A program made the position numbers and the translations under genes. A stretch of 64,000 bases of DNA. It comes from Helicobacter sp. 11S02596-1 (GTDB lineage: Bacteria; Campylobacterota; Campylobacteria; Campylobacterales; Helicobacteraceae). The stretch is taken from positions 173,492 to 237,491 of the forward strand of contig NZ_MLAM01000002.1 in NCBI RefSeq assembly GCF_002272825.1. The letters are read 5' to 3'. Under the pieces are notes generated by a model. The model worked only from the letters and a program-made list of their open reading frames with translations. It searched no databases and was not told the origin of the DNA. Positions within the stretch are counted from its first letter, which is position 1. Each line of letters begins with the position of its first letter. Positions 53,128 to 61,282 of this stretch are shown here, piece by piece.

Positions 53128-54255
53128 ATGCCGATTGATTTGAATGAGCATTTAAAAAGAAAAAACCAGCAGTTTGGGAAAGATGAAACCCCCAAAAATG
53201 ATCGAAATAATGGCGGGGGTGGCAATAATAATCCCAACAAAAATTCCGGGTTTCGCCCGCCAAATATCCCTACAAATCTTTTTACAAACAAAAAATTTTC
53301 TACGCTAATTGCGGTGGTGATTATCGTGATTGTGATTTTGCTTGCCAAGCCATTTGTTGTTATCAATTCTGGTGAGGTGGGTATCAAGGTAACTGCGGGT
53401 AAATATGACAATACCCCGCTCCAGCCGGGCATTCACTTTTTTATCCCCATCATTCAAAATATCATCGTTGTAGATACCCGTGTGAGGACGATCAATTTTT
53501 CTCGCACCGAAGATATGGGTGTTGTGGGCAAAAATCAGGGGATTTTTAGAAATGATGCGATCAATGTGATGGATTCTCGGGGCTTGACCGTCTCGATTGA
53601 ACTCACCGTGCAATACAGGCTCAACCCCCAAACCGCCCCCCAAACCATCGCTACCTACGGGCTTAGCTGGGAGCAAAAAATCATCAATCCAGTTGTCAGA
53701 GATGTCGTCCGTGGTGTTGTTGGGCGCTACCCTGCAGAGGATTTGCCTACCAAGCGTAATGAGATCGCCACGCTGATTAGTTCAGATATCACCAAAGAAA
53801 TGGCAAAATTCCCCAATTCGCCTGTTGAGTTGAGTTCTGTCCAGCTTCGAGAAATCGTGTTGCCACAAAATATCAAAGAACAAATCGAAAAAGTTCAGAT
53901 CGCACGCCAGGAATCTGAACGTGTGCGCTACGAGGTAGAGCGTTCCAAGCAAGAGGCTGAAAAAGTCGCTGCACTAGCAAAAGGTGAGGCAGATGCCAAT
54001 CGTATCAAAGCCAAAGGGGTTGCTGATGCGATCGTGATTGAAGCCAAAGCAAAATCGGAGGCAAATAAAAGTATCAGCCAAAGCCTCACCGACAAGCTTT
54101 TGCAATTACGCCAAATCGAAACCCAAAGCAAATTCAATGAGGCACTCAAAGTCAATAAAGACGCACAGATTTTCTTGACCCCTGGGGGTGCTGTGCCAAA
54201 TATTTGGGTGGATTCTAAAAGTAAGCAAAAAAATACTGCAGCCAGTGGGAAGTAA
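53128..54255 (+). CDS. SPFH/Band 7 membrane protein (HflK-like)
   Basis: The 375-residue protein has an N-terminal polar Gly/Asn-rich stretch (residues 15-45), one membrane helix (about 54-74), an SPFH domain (INSGEVGIKVTAGKYDNTPLQPGIHFFIP) and a long coiled-coil region with Ala/Lys/Glu repeats (VRYEVERSKQEAEKVAALAKGEAD). HflK/HflC-type proteins form large membrane rings that control FtsH and organise lipid domains. Only one such gene is present here, so a homo-oligomer is likely. It lies between ilvE and hisIE. Confidence 0.85.
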   Translation: MPIDLNEHLKRKNQQFGKDETPKNDRNNGGGGNNNPNKNSGFRPPNIPTNLFTNKKFSTLIAVVIIVIVILLAKPFVVINSGEVGIKVTAGKYDNTPLQPGIHFFIPIIQNIIVVDTRVRTINFSRTEDMGVVGKNQGIFRNDAINVMDSRGLTVSIELTVQYRLNPQTAPQTIATYGLSWEQKIINPVVRDVVRGVVGRYPAEDLPTKRNEIATLISSDITKEMAKFPNSPVELSSVQLREIVLPQNIKEQIEKVQIARQESERVRYEVERSKQEAEKVAALAKGEADANRIKAKGVADAIVIEAKAKSEANKSISQSLTDKLLQLRQIETQSKFNEALKVNKDAQIFLTPGGAVPNIWVDSKSKQKNTAASGK

Positions 54256-55083
54256 ATGACTAATAAGCAAAATCAAGGGCACAAAATTGCAGGATTGCAA
54301 GGATTTCAGGGTGCAGACAAGTTCGAGGCATTGATTGAGCGACTTGATTGGGTCAAATCCCCCTTGATACCTGCTATCGTGCAACAATACGATGATAATC
54401 GTGTTTTGATGTTGGGTTTTATGGATCAAGAAGCGTTAAAATTAACATTAGAAACGGGGCTAGTGCATTATTTTTCCCGCACCCGCAATCGTATCTGGAA
54501 AAAAGGCGAAACCAGCAATCACACCCAAAAACTCATCGAGATGTTTTTGGATTGTGATAATGACACCTTGCTTTTGAAAGTCGATCAAACCGGGAATGTT
54601 TGCCACACGGGGGCAACAAGTTGTTTTTTTAGGCAAATCAATCTTAAAGATGGCAGTCTGTGTGATGGCGATCAAAAACACGCCCTTGGGTGTGAAAATA
54701 ACACAAAAGATCGTGGCGCAAAAAATAATGATGAAAATAATCTGCAAAACACCGCAAAAACCAGTGTAGAAAAAAGCATTTTGGATGCCTTGTATAAGAC
54801 ACTCCAACAAAGAAAAACCCAATCCCCAGAAACATCCTACACCGCTTCATTGTATGCAAAAGGTGAAAATGGGATTTGTAAAAAAATCATCGAAGAAGCC
54901 GGCGAACTGACATTTGCGATCAAAGATGGGCAAAAAGACCAGATTGTTTATGAATGTAGCGATTTGATTTATCATATTTTAGTTGGCTTGAGTGATAAAA
55001 ATATTCACCCCAATGCCATCAAGCACGAGCTTACAAGGCGATTTGGATTGAGTGGGATTGAGGAAAAAAATAGCAGAAAATGA
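54256..55083 (+). CDS. hisIE: Bifunctional histidine biosynthesis protein HisIE
   Basis: HisIE performs phosphoribosyl-AMP cyclohydrolase and phosphoribosyl-ATP pyrophosphohydrolase steps. The N-terminal HisI domain (to about residue 130) has the zinc/catalytic blocks GFMDQEALKLTLETGLVHYFSR and GNVCHTGATSCF. The C-terminal HisE domain (from about 177) has KKIIEEAGELTFAIKDG and the helical tail. Between them is a long low-complexity linker rich in Asn, Asp, Lys and Thr. The gene start overlaps the end of the SPFH gene by no bases (stop TAA, then ATG), and the 3' end overlaps the DUF2393 gene by 4 bases. Confidence 0.9.
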   Translation: MTNKQNQGHKIAGLQGFQGADKFEALIERLDWVKSPLIPAIVQQYDDNRVLMLGFMDQEALKLTLETGLVHYFSRTRNRIWKKGETSNHTQKLIEMFLDCDNDTLLLKVDQTGNVCHTGATSCFFRQINLKDGSLCDGDQKHALGCENNTKDRGAKNNDENNLQNTAKTSVEKSILDALYKTLQQRKTQSPETSYTASLYAKGENGICKKIIEEAGELTFAIKDGQKDQIVYECSDLIYHILVGLSDKNIHPNAIKHELTRRFGLSGIEEKNSRK

Positions 55084-55604
55084 TGTCAGAAATAAAAAAC
55101 TTAATTTTAATGGAGTTCCATCGTCTCACTTCCATTGAGATAGTTTTATTTTTGGCTATATTTGTTATTTTTATATTTATTTTTACATTGGGTTTGGTTT
55201 GGCATTCCAAAAGATTTTTGCCAACATTTTTATTTTTGCTCTCTTTTGTGATTTTGTTTTCTTCTCCTTTTTTGATCCGCTACGTGATGAAAGAAAAAAT
55301 CTATAAAATCGAAGTTTCTTACCAGCGTTCTTCGCCTTTGCAGTATGCCAACGCATTTTTGATAGATATGGATATCAAAAATCTTGGGATGAAAAATATC
55401 CATCAGTGTATCGTCAAAATAGATATTCACAAAAATGCAACCAACACTTTCAATCGTTTTAAAAATATGTTTTTCCCTACAAAAAGTTTCAAACATTTTA
55501 TCAATGAAGCCATCCCTACCCACCAAAGCCGTCATTTCGTAATTATGATCGATGATTTTTATGACAAACATAGCCCCTATAAAGTCAGCACCGATTGTTT
55601 TTGA
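55080..55604 (+). CDS. DUF2393-like membrane protein
   Basis: This 174-residue protein has two hydrophobic segments near the N-terminus (about residues 17-38 and 45-65) and then a domain of about 100 residues with a beta-sandwich look (NLGMKNIHQCIVKIDIHKN). It resembles the DUF2393 proteins found next to similar genes in Helicobacter and Campylobacter. The function is unknown. It is translationally coupled to hisIE through a 4-base overlap. Confidence 0.6.
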   Translation: MMSEIKNLILMEFHRLTSIEIVLFLAIFVIFIFIFTLGLVWHSKRFLPTFLFLLSFVILFSSPFLIRYVMKEKIYKIEVSYQRSSPLQYANAFLIDMDIKNLGMKNIHQCIVKIDIHKNATNTFNRFKNMFFPTKSFKHFINEAIPTHQSRHFVIMIDDFYDKHSPYKVSTDCF

Positions 55605-55626
55605 GCCGATTTTGATAGCTTTCTAA

Positions 55627-56298
55627 TTAACGCCCCAAACTTGCAAGCAACAACGTAGCACATTCGCTTTTGAGCGTGAAATCCGTAGCGATACTATAGG
55701 TAGAGCAATCCTTAAACAGCGTTTTTTCAGCCAGATCAAAGCCCCCTTCAGGACCGATGAAAATCCCATCTTTGAGGCTTGGGGGATACCTGTAAATATC
55801 CTTACCCCCAAAATCAAATACGCACGCTTTTGGGTATTGCTTGTGCGCGCTTTGTGAATCAGGGAGGATTTCTATATCCATTAGTGCGCTTCTCCCGCAT
55901 TGCTCACAAGAATGTATCAGGATTTTTGTGAGCCTCTCAATAGAGATTTTTTCGTTTTTTTGACTGCGGTTGGCATAAAAAAAAGTGATTTTTCCTACAC
56001 CGATTTGGTTGAGATAGGGCAAGGTTTTTTCGATGGTTTTGCTTTCGATGATCGCCCAAATGATATGGATTTCTCGGTTTGGCAAGACGGGCATATCAAC
56101 TCGTGTGCATAATCTTAGTTCAGCGTGCTTGCGAGAGATATTGGTTTGTTCGTAGGTGTAGAGATAGCTATCGTTTAGATTTCTAAAAAAAAGTTTTTTT
56201 TCAAGCTTGGTTCGTCTGGAGTGATAAAGATGGGTATAAAGCTCGCCTGCGATCACTAGAGACGCTACCCCCGCATCTGGAGCGTAAGCAAAACGCAC
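55627..56298 (-). CDS. rsmE: 16S rRNA m3U1498 methyltransferase RsmE
   Basis: RsmE methylates U1498 of 16S rRNA. The 223-residue protein has the N-terminal PUA-like part (SRRTKLEKKLFFRNLNDSYLYTY) and the SPOUT trefoil-knot domain with IGPEGGFDLAEKTLF near residue 175, the family's SAM-binding loop, plus the tail TDFTLKSECATLLLASLG. Its start overlaps the stop of the upstream membrane protein gene by one base. Confidence 0.9.
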   Translation of the reverse strand: MRFAYAPDAGVASLVIAGELYTHLYHSRRTKLEKKLFFRNLNDSYLYTYEQTNISRKHAELRLCTRVDMPVLPNREIHIIWAIIESKTIEKTLPYLNQIGVGKITFFYANRSQKNEKISIERLTKILIHSCEQCGRSALMDIEILPDSQSAHKQYPKACVFDFGGKDIYRYPPSLKDGIFIGPEGGFDLAEKTLFKDCSTYSIATDFTLKSECATLLLASLGR

Positions 56299-56720
56299 TA
56301 AAACCTACCTAGGGCGATGATAACAATACATAAAATCAAATCCAGTCCATAAAGCAGTTTGCAGAATTTGAGATAAGCTTCCATCAGCTCTTGCTTGGTT
56401 TTGGCGATTTTTAGTTTTTTGACCCTTATGATCTCGCCGATGAAAATAAAAAGCGTAACAGCGATCATCAAAGCATTTTTGATATCGATAAAAAAATACT
56501 GCATTGCCATCACAAATATCCCGCTAAAAAATGCCACCGCTACCAAAAAAAATACCATCGGCATTACAAACCAGATTTTACGATTGATCGCTGTATAATC
56601 TTTTTTGGTAAAAAGCGCATAAAGATTAATGAGAAATGGGATCGGCATAAAATACATAAAAAAAGAATGAAAAAATACCGAGTCATTGAAAGCTTTGGCA
56701 GCCATATCGATTTCTTGCAT
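56298..56720 (-). CDS. Conserved four-span membrane protein beside hemH
   Basis: This 140-residue protein has four hydrophobic segments (about residues 15-37, 48-69, 76-100 and 115-138). I recognise it only as the Helicobacter gene between rsmE and hemH. The size and four-helix topology recall HemJ (protoporphyrinogen oxidase), which would suit the hemH neighbourhood, but I do not see the HemJ N-terminal His motif and do not assign it. It is divergent from hemH. Confidence 0.6.
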   Translation of the reverse strand: MQEIDMAAKAFNDSVFFHSFFMYFMPIPFLINLYALFTKKDYTAINRKIWFVMPMVFFLVAVAFFSGIFVMAMQYFFIDIKNALMIAVTLFIFIGEIIRVKKLKIAKTKQELMEAYLKFCKLLYGLDLILCIVIIALGRF

Positions 56721-56817
56721 AAAAACTCCCTTGAAGCCAGATAAGCCCGTATTTTAGCATTATTAACTTTATTTTAATATTATAGCGCCAATCCATTCAA
56801 CTAAAAAAGGATCACGA

Positions 56818-57774
56818 ATCAAAACAACCAAAGAGGCTGTATTGCTACTAAATATGGGCGGTCCAAGCAATCTTTATGAGGTCGAAGTATTTTTAAATAA
56901 TATGTTTAATGATCCTTGTATTTTATCTATCAAAAATGATTTTTTAAGAAAGCTCACCAGCAATTTTATCGTCTCCAGAAGGGCTGAAAAATCCAAAAAG
57001 ATTTACGCTGCCATCGGGGGAAAATCCCCAATGACGGAGATGACATTTTCTTTGGTCCAAAAGCTCAATCAAGCCGATACGACTAGATTCTACACCTATG
57101 CGATGCGTTATACCCCGCCTTATACCCACGCTGTTTTACAGGATTTGCAAAAGCAAGGATTTGATTGTGTTGTTTTGTTTAGTATGTATCCGCAATATTC
57201 CACGACAACGACGCTATCTTCGCTCAATGAGGTGTATGCTTCGCTCAAAAGTTTAGATTACAAACCTGTTGTTAAAGTCATCGATCGATTCTACCAAGAT
57301 GAGGGTTTCAATCGTGCGATAGTCTCGGAAGTCAAGCGCTGTATGCACGGCCTTGATCCAAGCGAATTTGTGATGGTGTTTTCTGCGCACGGGCTTCCTG
57401 AAAGCGTGGTGGCAAAGGGCGATCCCTATCAAAAAGAATGCGAAAAACACGTCGCCATCTTGAGCGAAATGCTACCACTTGCGGGGCTTATGTTTGAAAA
57501 AATCGTTTTGTCCTATCAGTCCAAAGTCGGCCCGCTCAAATGGATAGGGCCTAGCACAGAAGAAATCGTGCAAAAGCACAAAGACAAAAAACTCATCATC
57601 TACCCGCTTTCTTTTAGCATTGACAATTCTGAGACAAAATATGAGCTCTGTATCCAATACCGCAATCTCGCAAGTAAAGTCGGGGTAAAAGAGTATATTG
57701 TATGCCCGTGTTTGAATGACACACAAGAGTTTGTGAGTGCCATTTTGGGCTTGGTTAAATCTATGAAAGGATAG
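56818..57774 (+). CDS. hemH: Ferrochelatase, possible rare ATC start
   Basis: HemH inserts ferrous iron into protoporphyrin IX. Blocks matching H. pylori HemH include LLLNMGGPSNLYEV, SMYPQYSTTTTLSS, VFSAHGLPESVV, YQSKVGPLKWIGPST and IDNSETKYEL, with the catalytic His in FSAHGLP. Two starts are possible. TTG at 56842 follows AAAGAGG and gives 310 residues but trims the first strand. Upstream codons encode TKEAV, which matches the H. pylori protein (PKEAV), and no ATG/GTG/TTG precedes them; the only site with ideal spacing to AAAAAAGGA is ATC at 56818. The longer form (318 residues) is shown; the TTG form is a real alternative. Confidence 0.85.
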   Translation: MKTTKEAVLLLNMGGPSNLYEVEVFLNNMFNDPCILSIKNDFLRKLTSNFIVSRRAEKSKKIYAAIGGKSPMTEMTFSLVQKLNQADTTRFYTYAMRYTPPYTHAVLQDLQKQGFDCVVLFSMYPQYSTTTTLSSLNEVYASLKSLDYKPVVKVIDRFYQDEGFNRAIVSEVKRCMHGLDPSEFVMVFSAHGLPESVVAKGDPYQKECEKHVAILSEMLPLAGLMFEKIVLSYQSKVGPLKWIGPSTEEIVQKHKDKKLIIYPLSFSIDNSETKYELCIQYRNLASKVGVKEYIVCPCLNDTQEFVSAILGLVKSMKG

Positions 57775-57777
57775 CAA

Positions 57778-58419
57778 ATGCGACGTGTATTTTTAATAAT
57801 GATGTTTTTTGTGGTTTCTCTGTTTGTGGGGGCAGGGATTTCTGGGTGCAAAAGTGAGGACAAGATCGATTCGAGTGTGATTTCAACAGGGACAAATGTA
57901 TCTAGTGAGATCCAAAACGAAAATGAAAATATGGACAAAAAAAGCTATGCTGGCTTGGAAGATGTTTTTAAAGATACCAAAACGATCACACCCGATGGAA
58001 AATATATGATGATTGTTTTTGGGGCGAATGGTTGCCCGTATTGTGAGATGTTGAAAAAAGACATCAAAAATACTCCCGAGCTTAAAAGCTATATCCAAGA
58101 GCATTTCAGTGCGTATTATGTCAATCTGAGTTATTCAAAAATGCACGATTTTAAAGTAGGCACAAAAGAAGATCCCAAAGAAGTCAAGGTCTCTACCGCC
58201 CAGCTTGCGCAAATGTATGATGTTCGCCCGACACCAACGATTATATTTGCTGATCCCAATGGCAAAACCATCGTGAATTTTCCCGGTTATGTTCCTGAAA
58301 AGCAGTTTATGGCTATGGTCGAATTTATCGGAAATGGGGAATGGAAAAAGGCAAAAGATCAAAAAGAAATCAATGAGCTTCTCCGTGATTTTATCTTGAA
58401 TCAATCTAATCAATCTTAA
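57778..58419 (+). CDS. Thioredoxin-fold protein for cytochrome c maturation
   Basis: This 213-residue lipoprotein (lipobox ending at Cys24 in GAGISGCKS) carries a thioredoxin domain with the active site CPYC at residues 86-89 and the cis-proline block VRPTPTIIFADPNGK. It corresponds to the H. pylori HP0377-type reductase, which reduces apocytochrome c thiols before heme attachment. CcdA supplies its electrons and CcsBA is encoded just downstream, so the gene context agrees. It lies 3 bases after hemH. Confidence 0.85.
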   Translation: MRRVFLIMMFFVVSLFVGAGISGCKSEDKIDSSVISTGTNVSSEIQNENENMDKKSYAGLEDVFKDTKTITPDGKYMMIVFGANGCPYCEMLKKDIKNTPELKSYIQEHFSAYYVNLSYSKMHDFKVGTKEDPKEVKVSTAQLAQMYDVRPTPTIIFADPNGKTIVNFPGYVPEKQFMAMVEFIGNGEWKKAKDQKEINELLRDFILNQSNQS

Positions 58420-58433
58420 TCATAGGGGTGTCG

Positions 58434-61268
58434 ATGAAGATATTTAAATTACTTTTTTGTTCTTTTTGGGTAGCGATTCCTTTACTTCTCTTGTATGCAA
58501 CCGCTTGTGCTGTGGCAACGTTTATCGAAAACGACTATGGCACGCCAGCAGCCAGGGCGATGGTATATAATACGTGGTGGTTTGATGCCTTGCACCTTTA
58601 TTTGCTTATTGTTTTGATTGGAACGTTGGTAGTCTCAAAGGCTTGGCAAAGAAAAAAATATGCCAGTGTTTTGTTCCACGCTTCGTTGGTGATGATTATC
58701 TTGGGTGCGGGGATTACGAGATTTTATGGGTTTGAAGGCACGATGCATATTCGTGAGGGAGAAAGCACCCACGCCATCACAACAAGTGAAAGTTTCCTCA
58801 ATATCAGAGCGATAGCCCCAAATGGCGAGGTTCAAAAAGAATTTATCTCCAGCCCGCTTTCACCTTTTTCAAATTATCATCTTAAAAAAAGTATTGAGAT
58901 TTTTGGCAAGCCCTTAAAGCTCGAATCTCTTGAAGTCCTCAAAAAAGATTTGAATAAAGCCAATAATACTTCTTTTTTGGTCTTGAATGCGAGTTATGAT
59001 GGCACAGAACGGGTTTATAATATCACCGGCGGGCCCGGCATTGAAAGTGCGGATGTTGAGGGCATTTTTGGCGATGTCAAGATTTTTATCAATTGGGGTG
59101 TGAGGAGTGTCGAACTGCCTTTTGGTCTCAAGCTCAATCACTTTGATTTGCAACGCTATCCCGGCTCGATGAGCCCATCTTCTTATGCTTCTGAGGTGGA
59201 GGTTTTGGATTCTAACGGGAATGTAGTCAAGCCCTATCGGATCTATATGAATCACGTTTTAGATTATGACGGGTATCGATTTTTCCAATCCTCTTATGAC
59301 ACCGATGAAAAAGGCACGATCCTTTCTGTCAATAAAGATCCGGGCAAAGTCCCGACTTATATCGGTTATGCGATGTTGATTTTGGGGGCAATCTGGTTGC
59401 TTATTGCTGAAAATGGCAGATTTAGAAAGCTCGCAAGATTCCTCAAATCCCAAAAAATTGCTAGCCTTGCTTTTGCTCTGATACTTGGCTCAAGCGCTTG
59501 GCATATCGGCTATGCAAACGATGGGATACAAGAGGGCAAAATCGATACGCACGGACCGGCAAGCACCCAAATAGTCCCTGAAAGCACCAACCCGCATATT
59601 GATGATATGATGCCATCAAGCTCGCCGGAGGAGATTGTCCAGAGAATGGAAAATCTCAGGAAAAATTCCAAAAATCACACCAAAAAATTTGCTCGCCTCC
59701 AGCTCCAAGATTTTGGCGGGCGTATCAAGCCTGTCGATACGATGGCGATGGATGTAATCCACAAAATCACCAAAGAAGATGGCTTCAAAGGCTTGGGTAA
59801 TGACCAGGTGTTTTTGGGGATGATGCTTTATCCGAATGATTGGCGAAATATCAAGATGATCTATACAGCCACACCGAGGTTGCGAGAGATTTTGGGCGTG
59901 CCAAAAGATCAAAAGCGTATCGCATTTTCCGATGCATTTGATCTCAATGGTTACAAGCTCCAAAACTATGTCGAAGAAGCCAATCGCAAAAAACCCAATG
60001 AAAGAGGCACATTTGATAAAGATGTTTTGAATGTCGATGAAAGGCTCAATCTCGCATTTATGGTCTTTAGTGGGCAGATTTTGCGGATTTTCCCTGATGA
60101 AAACTCCACCACGTGGTTTGCCCCCATCGACGCCCTAGAAAATGCCTCACCATCAAAAGCCAAAGAAATCCAAACGATTTTGGGCGATATTTTCAAAGGC
60201 TTTGACATCGGTATCGCTTATGATCGATGGGAAAAGGCGGATATGGCGCTTGATGAACTCGCTAACTATCAAAAAACGTATGGAAAAAACCTTTATTTGC
60301 CAAAATCAAAGGTTGATTCTGAAATCTTTCTCAATCACGTGAATTTCTTTGATCAGCTGACATTGCCCTATATTTTATTGGGTCTGGTGCTTTTCATCGC
60401 TGTTTTGGTGAGTATTTTGCGTGATAGACCTGTCAATATTTGGCTAAGTCGTGGTATCTATGCTGCGATACTCTTGTGCGTGATCGCCCATACGATAGGG
60501 CTTATTTTGCGCTGGTATGTTAGCGGGCATTCCCCGTGGAGCAATGCCTATGAATCAATGCTTTATATCGCTTGGGCTGCTGGGATTGCTGGGGTGGTGT
60601 TCTTTAGAAAATCCAATCTCGCCTTGTGTGCGGCAAGCTTTTTGGCAGGTATTGCCCTTTTTGTCGCTCATCTTGGTTTTATGGACCCTCAAATTGGCAA
60701 TCTCGTCCCCGTGCTCAAATCCTACTGGCTCAATATCCACGTATCCGTGATTACGGCAAGTTATGGCTTTTTGGGATTGTGCTTTATTGTCGGCGTGATT
60801 ACGTTGGTGATGTTTATTTTCAGAAGTCCGAGCCGCCCTAACATCGATCAAACCATCTTTTCGCTCACAGCCATCAATGAAATGAGTATGATTTTGGGGC
60901 TTTTAATGCTCACAGTCGGCAACTTCCTTGGAGGCGTTTGGGCAAATGAATCTTGGGGGCGTTACTGGGGTTGGGACCCCAAAGAAACGTGGGCATTGAT
61001 TTCGATCGGCGTGTATGCGGTGATTTTGCATTTGCGATTTATGGGCTTTGCCTTTATGCCTTATATCTTTGCAGCTGCGAGCGTGGTCGGATTTTATTCG
61101 ATTTTGATGACGTATTTTGGTGTGAATTATTATCTCTCAGGTATGCATAGTTATGCTGGTGGCGATCCGTTGCCTATCCCTGTGTTTTTGTATTATTTTG
61201 TTGGCTTAAGTGTGGTATTAATTGTCTTAGCAGGCTTGAAGAGAAAATTATCAATGCCTAAACTCTAA
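58434..61268 (+). CDS. ccsBA: Fused cytochrome c synthase CcsBA (System II)
   Basis: CcsBA exports heme and attaches it to apocytochromes c in the periplasm. The protein (944 residues) is a fusion: a ResB/Ccs1 half (residues 1 to about 330, with LFHASLVMIILGAGITRFYGFEG), a long periplasmic section (about 360-640), then the CcsA half with the tryptophan-rich WWD motif (WGRYWGWDPKETWALIS) and flanking His residues (YVSGHSPWSNAYE; FLAHLGF-like region; GMHSYAGG). Such fusions are typical of Helicobacter and Campylobacter. The ATG at 58434 is chosen because AGGGG lies 5 bases upstream; a GTG at 58428 would be too close to it. Confidence 0.95.
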   Translation: MKIFKLLFCSFWVAIPLLLLYATACAVATFIENDYGTPAARAMVYNTWWFDALHLYLLIVLIGTLVVSKAWQRKKYASVLFHASLVMIILGAGITRFYGFEGTMHIREGESTHAITTSESFLNIRAIAPNGEVQKEFISSPLSPFSNYHLKKSIEIFGKPLKLESLEVLKKDLNKANNTSFLVLNASYDGTERVYNITGGPGIESADVEGIFGDVKIFINWGVRSVELPFGLKLNHFDLQRYPGSMSPSSYASEVEVLDSNGNVVKPYRIYMNHVLDYDGYRFFQSSYDTDEKGTILSVNKDPGKVPTYIGYAMLILGAIWLLIAENGRFRKLARFLKSQKIASLAFALILGSSAWHIGYANDGIQEGKIDTHGPASTQIVPESTNPHIDDMMPSSSPEEIVQRMENLRKNSKNHTKKFARLQLQDFGGRIKPVDTMAMDVIHKITKEDGFKGLGNDQVFLGMMLYPNDWRNIKMIYTATPRLREILGVPKDQKRIAFSDAFDLNGYKLQNYVEEANRKKPNERGTFDKDVLNVDERLNLAFMVFSGQILRIFPDENSTTWFAPIDALENASPSKAKEIQTILGDIFKGFDIGIAYDRWEKADMALDELANYQKTYGKNLYLPKSKVDSEIFLNHVNFFDQLTLPYILLGLVLFIAVLVSILRDRPVNIWLSRGIYAAILLCVIAHTIGLILRWYVSGHSPWSNAYESMLYIAWAAGIAGVVFFRKSNLALCAASFLAGIALFVAHLGFMDPQIGNLVPVLKSYWLNIHVSVITASYGFLGLCFIVGVITLVMFIFRSPSRPNIDQTIFSLTAINEMSMILGLLMLTVGNFLGGVWANESWGRYWGWDPKETWALISIGVYAVILHLRFMGFAFMPYIFAAASVVGFYSILMTYFGVNYYLSGMHSYAGGDPLPIPVFLYYFVGLSVVLIVLAGLKRKLSMPKL

Positions 61269-61282
61269 TTGATAGGAAAAAA

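Noticed and set aside
56298..56720. HemJ assignment for the four-span protein beside hemH
   Set aside because: Size and context fit, but the N-terminal conserved His/aromatic motif of HemJ is not evident.
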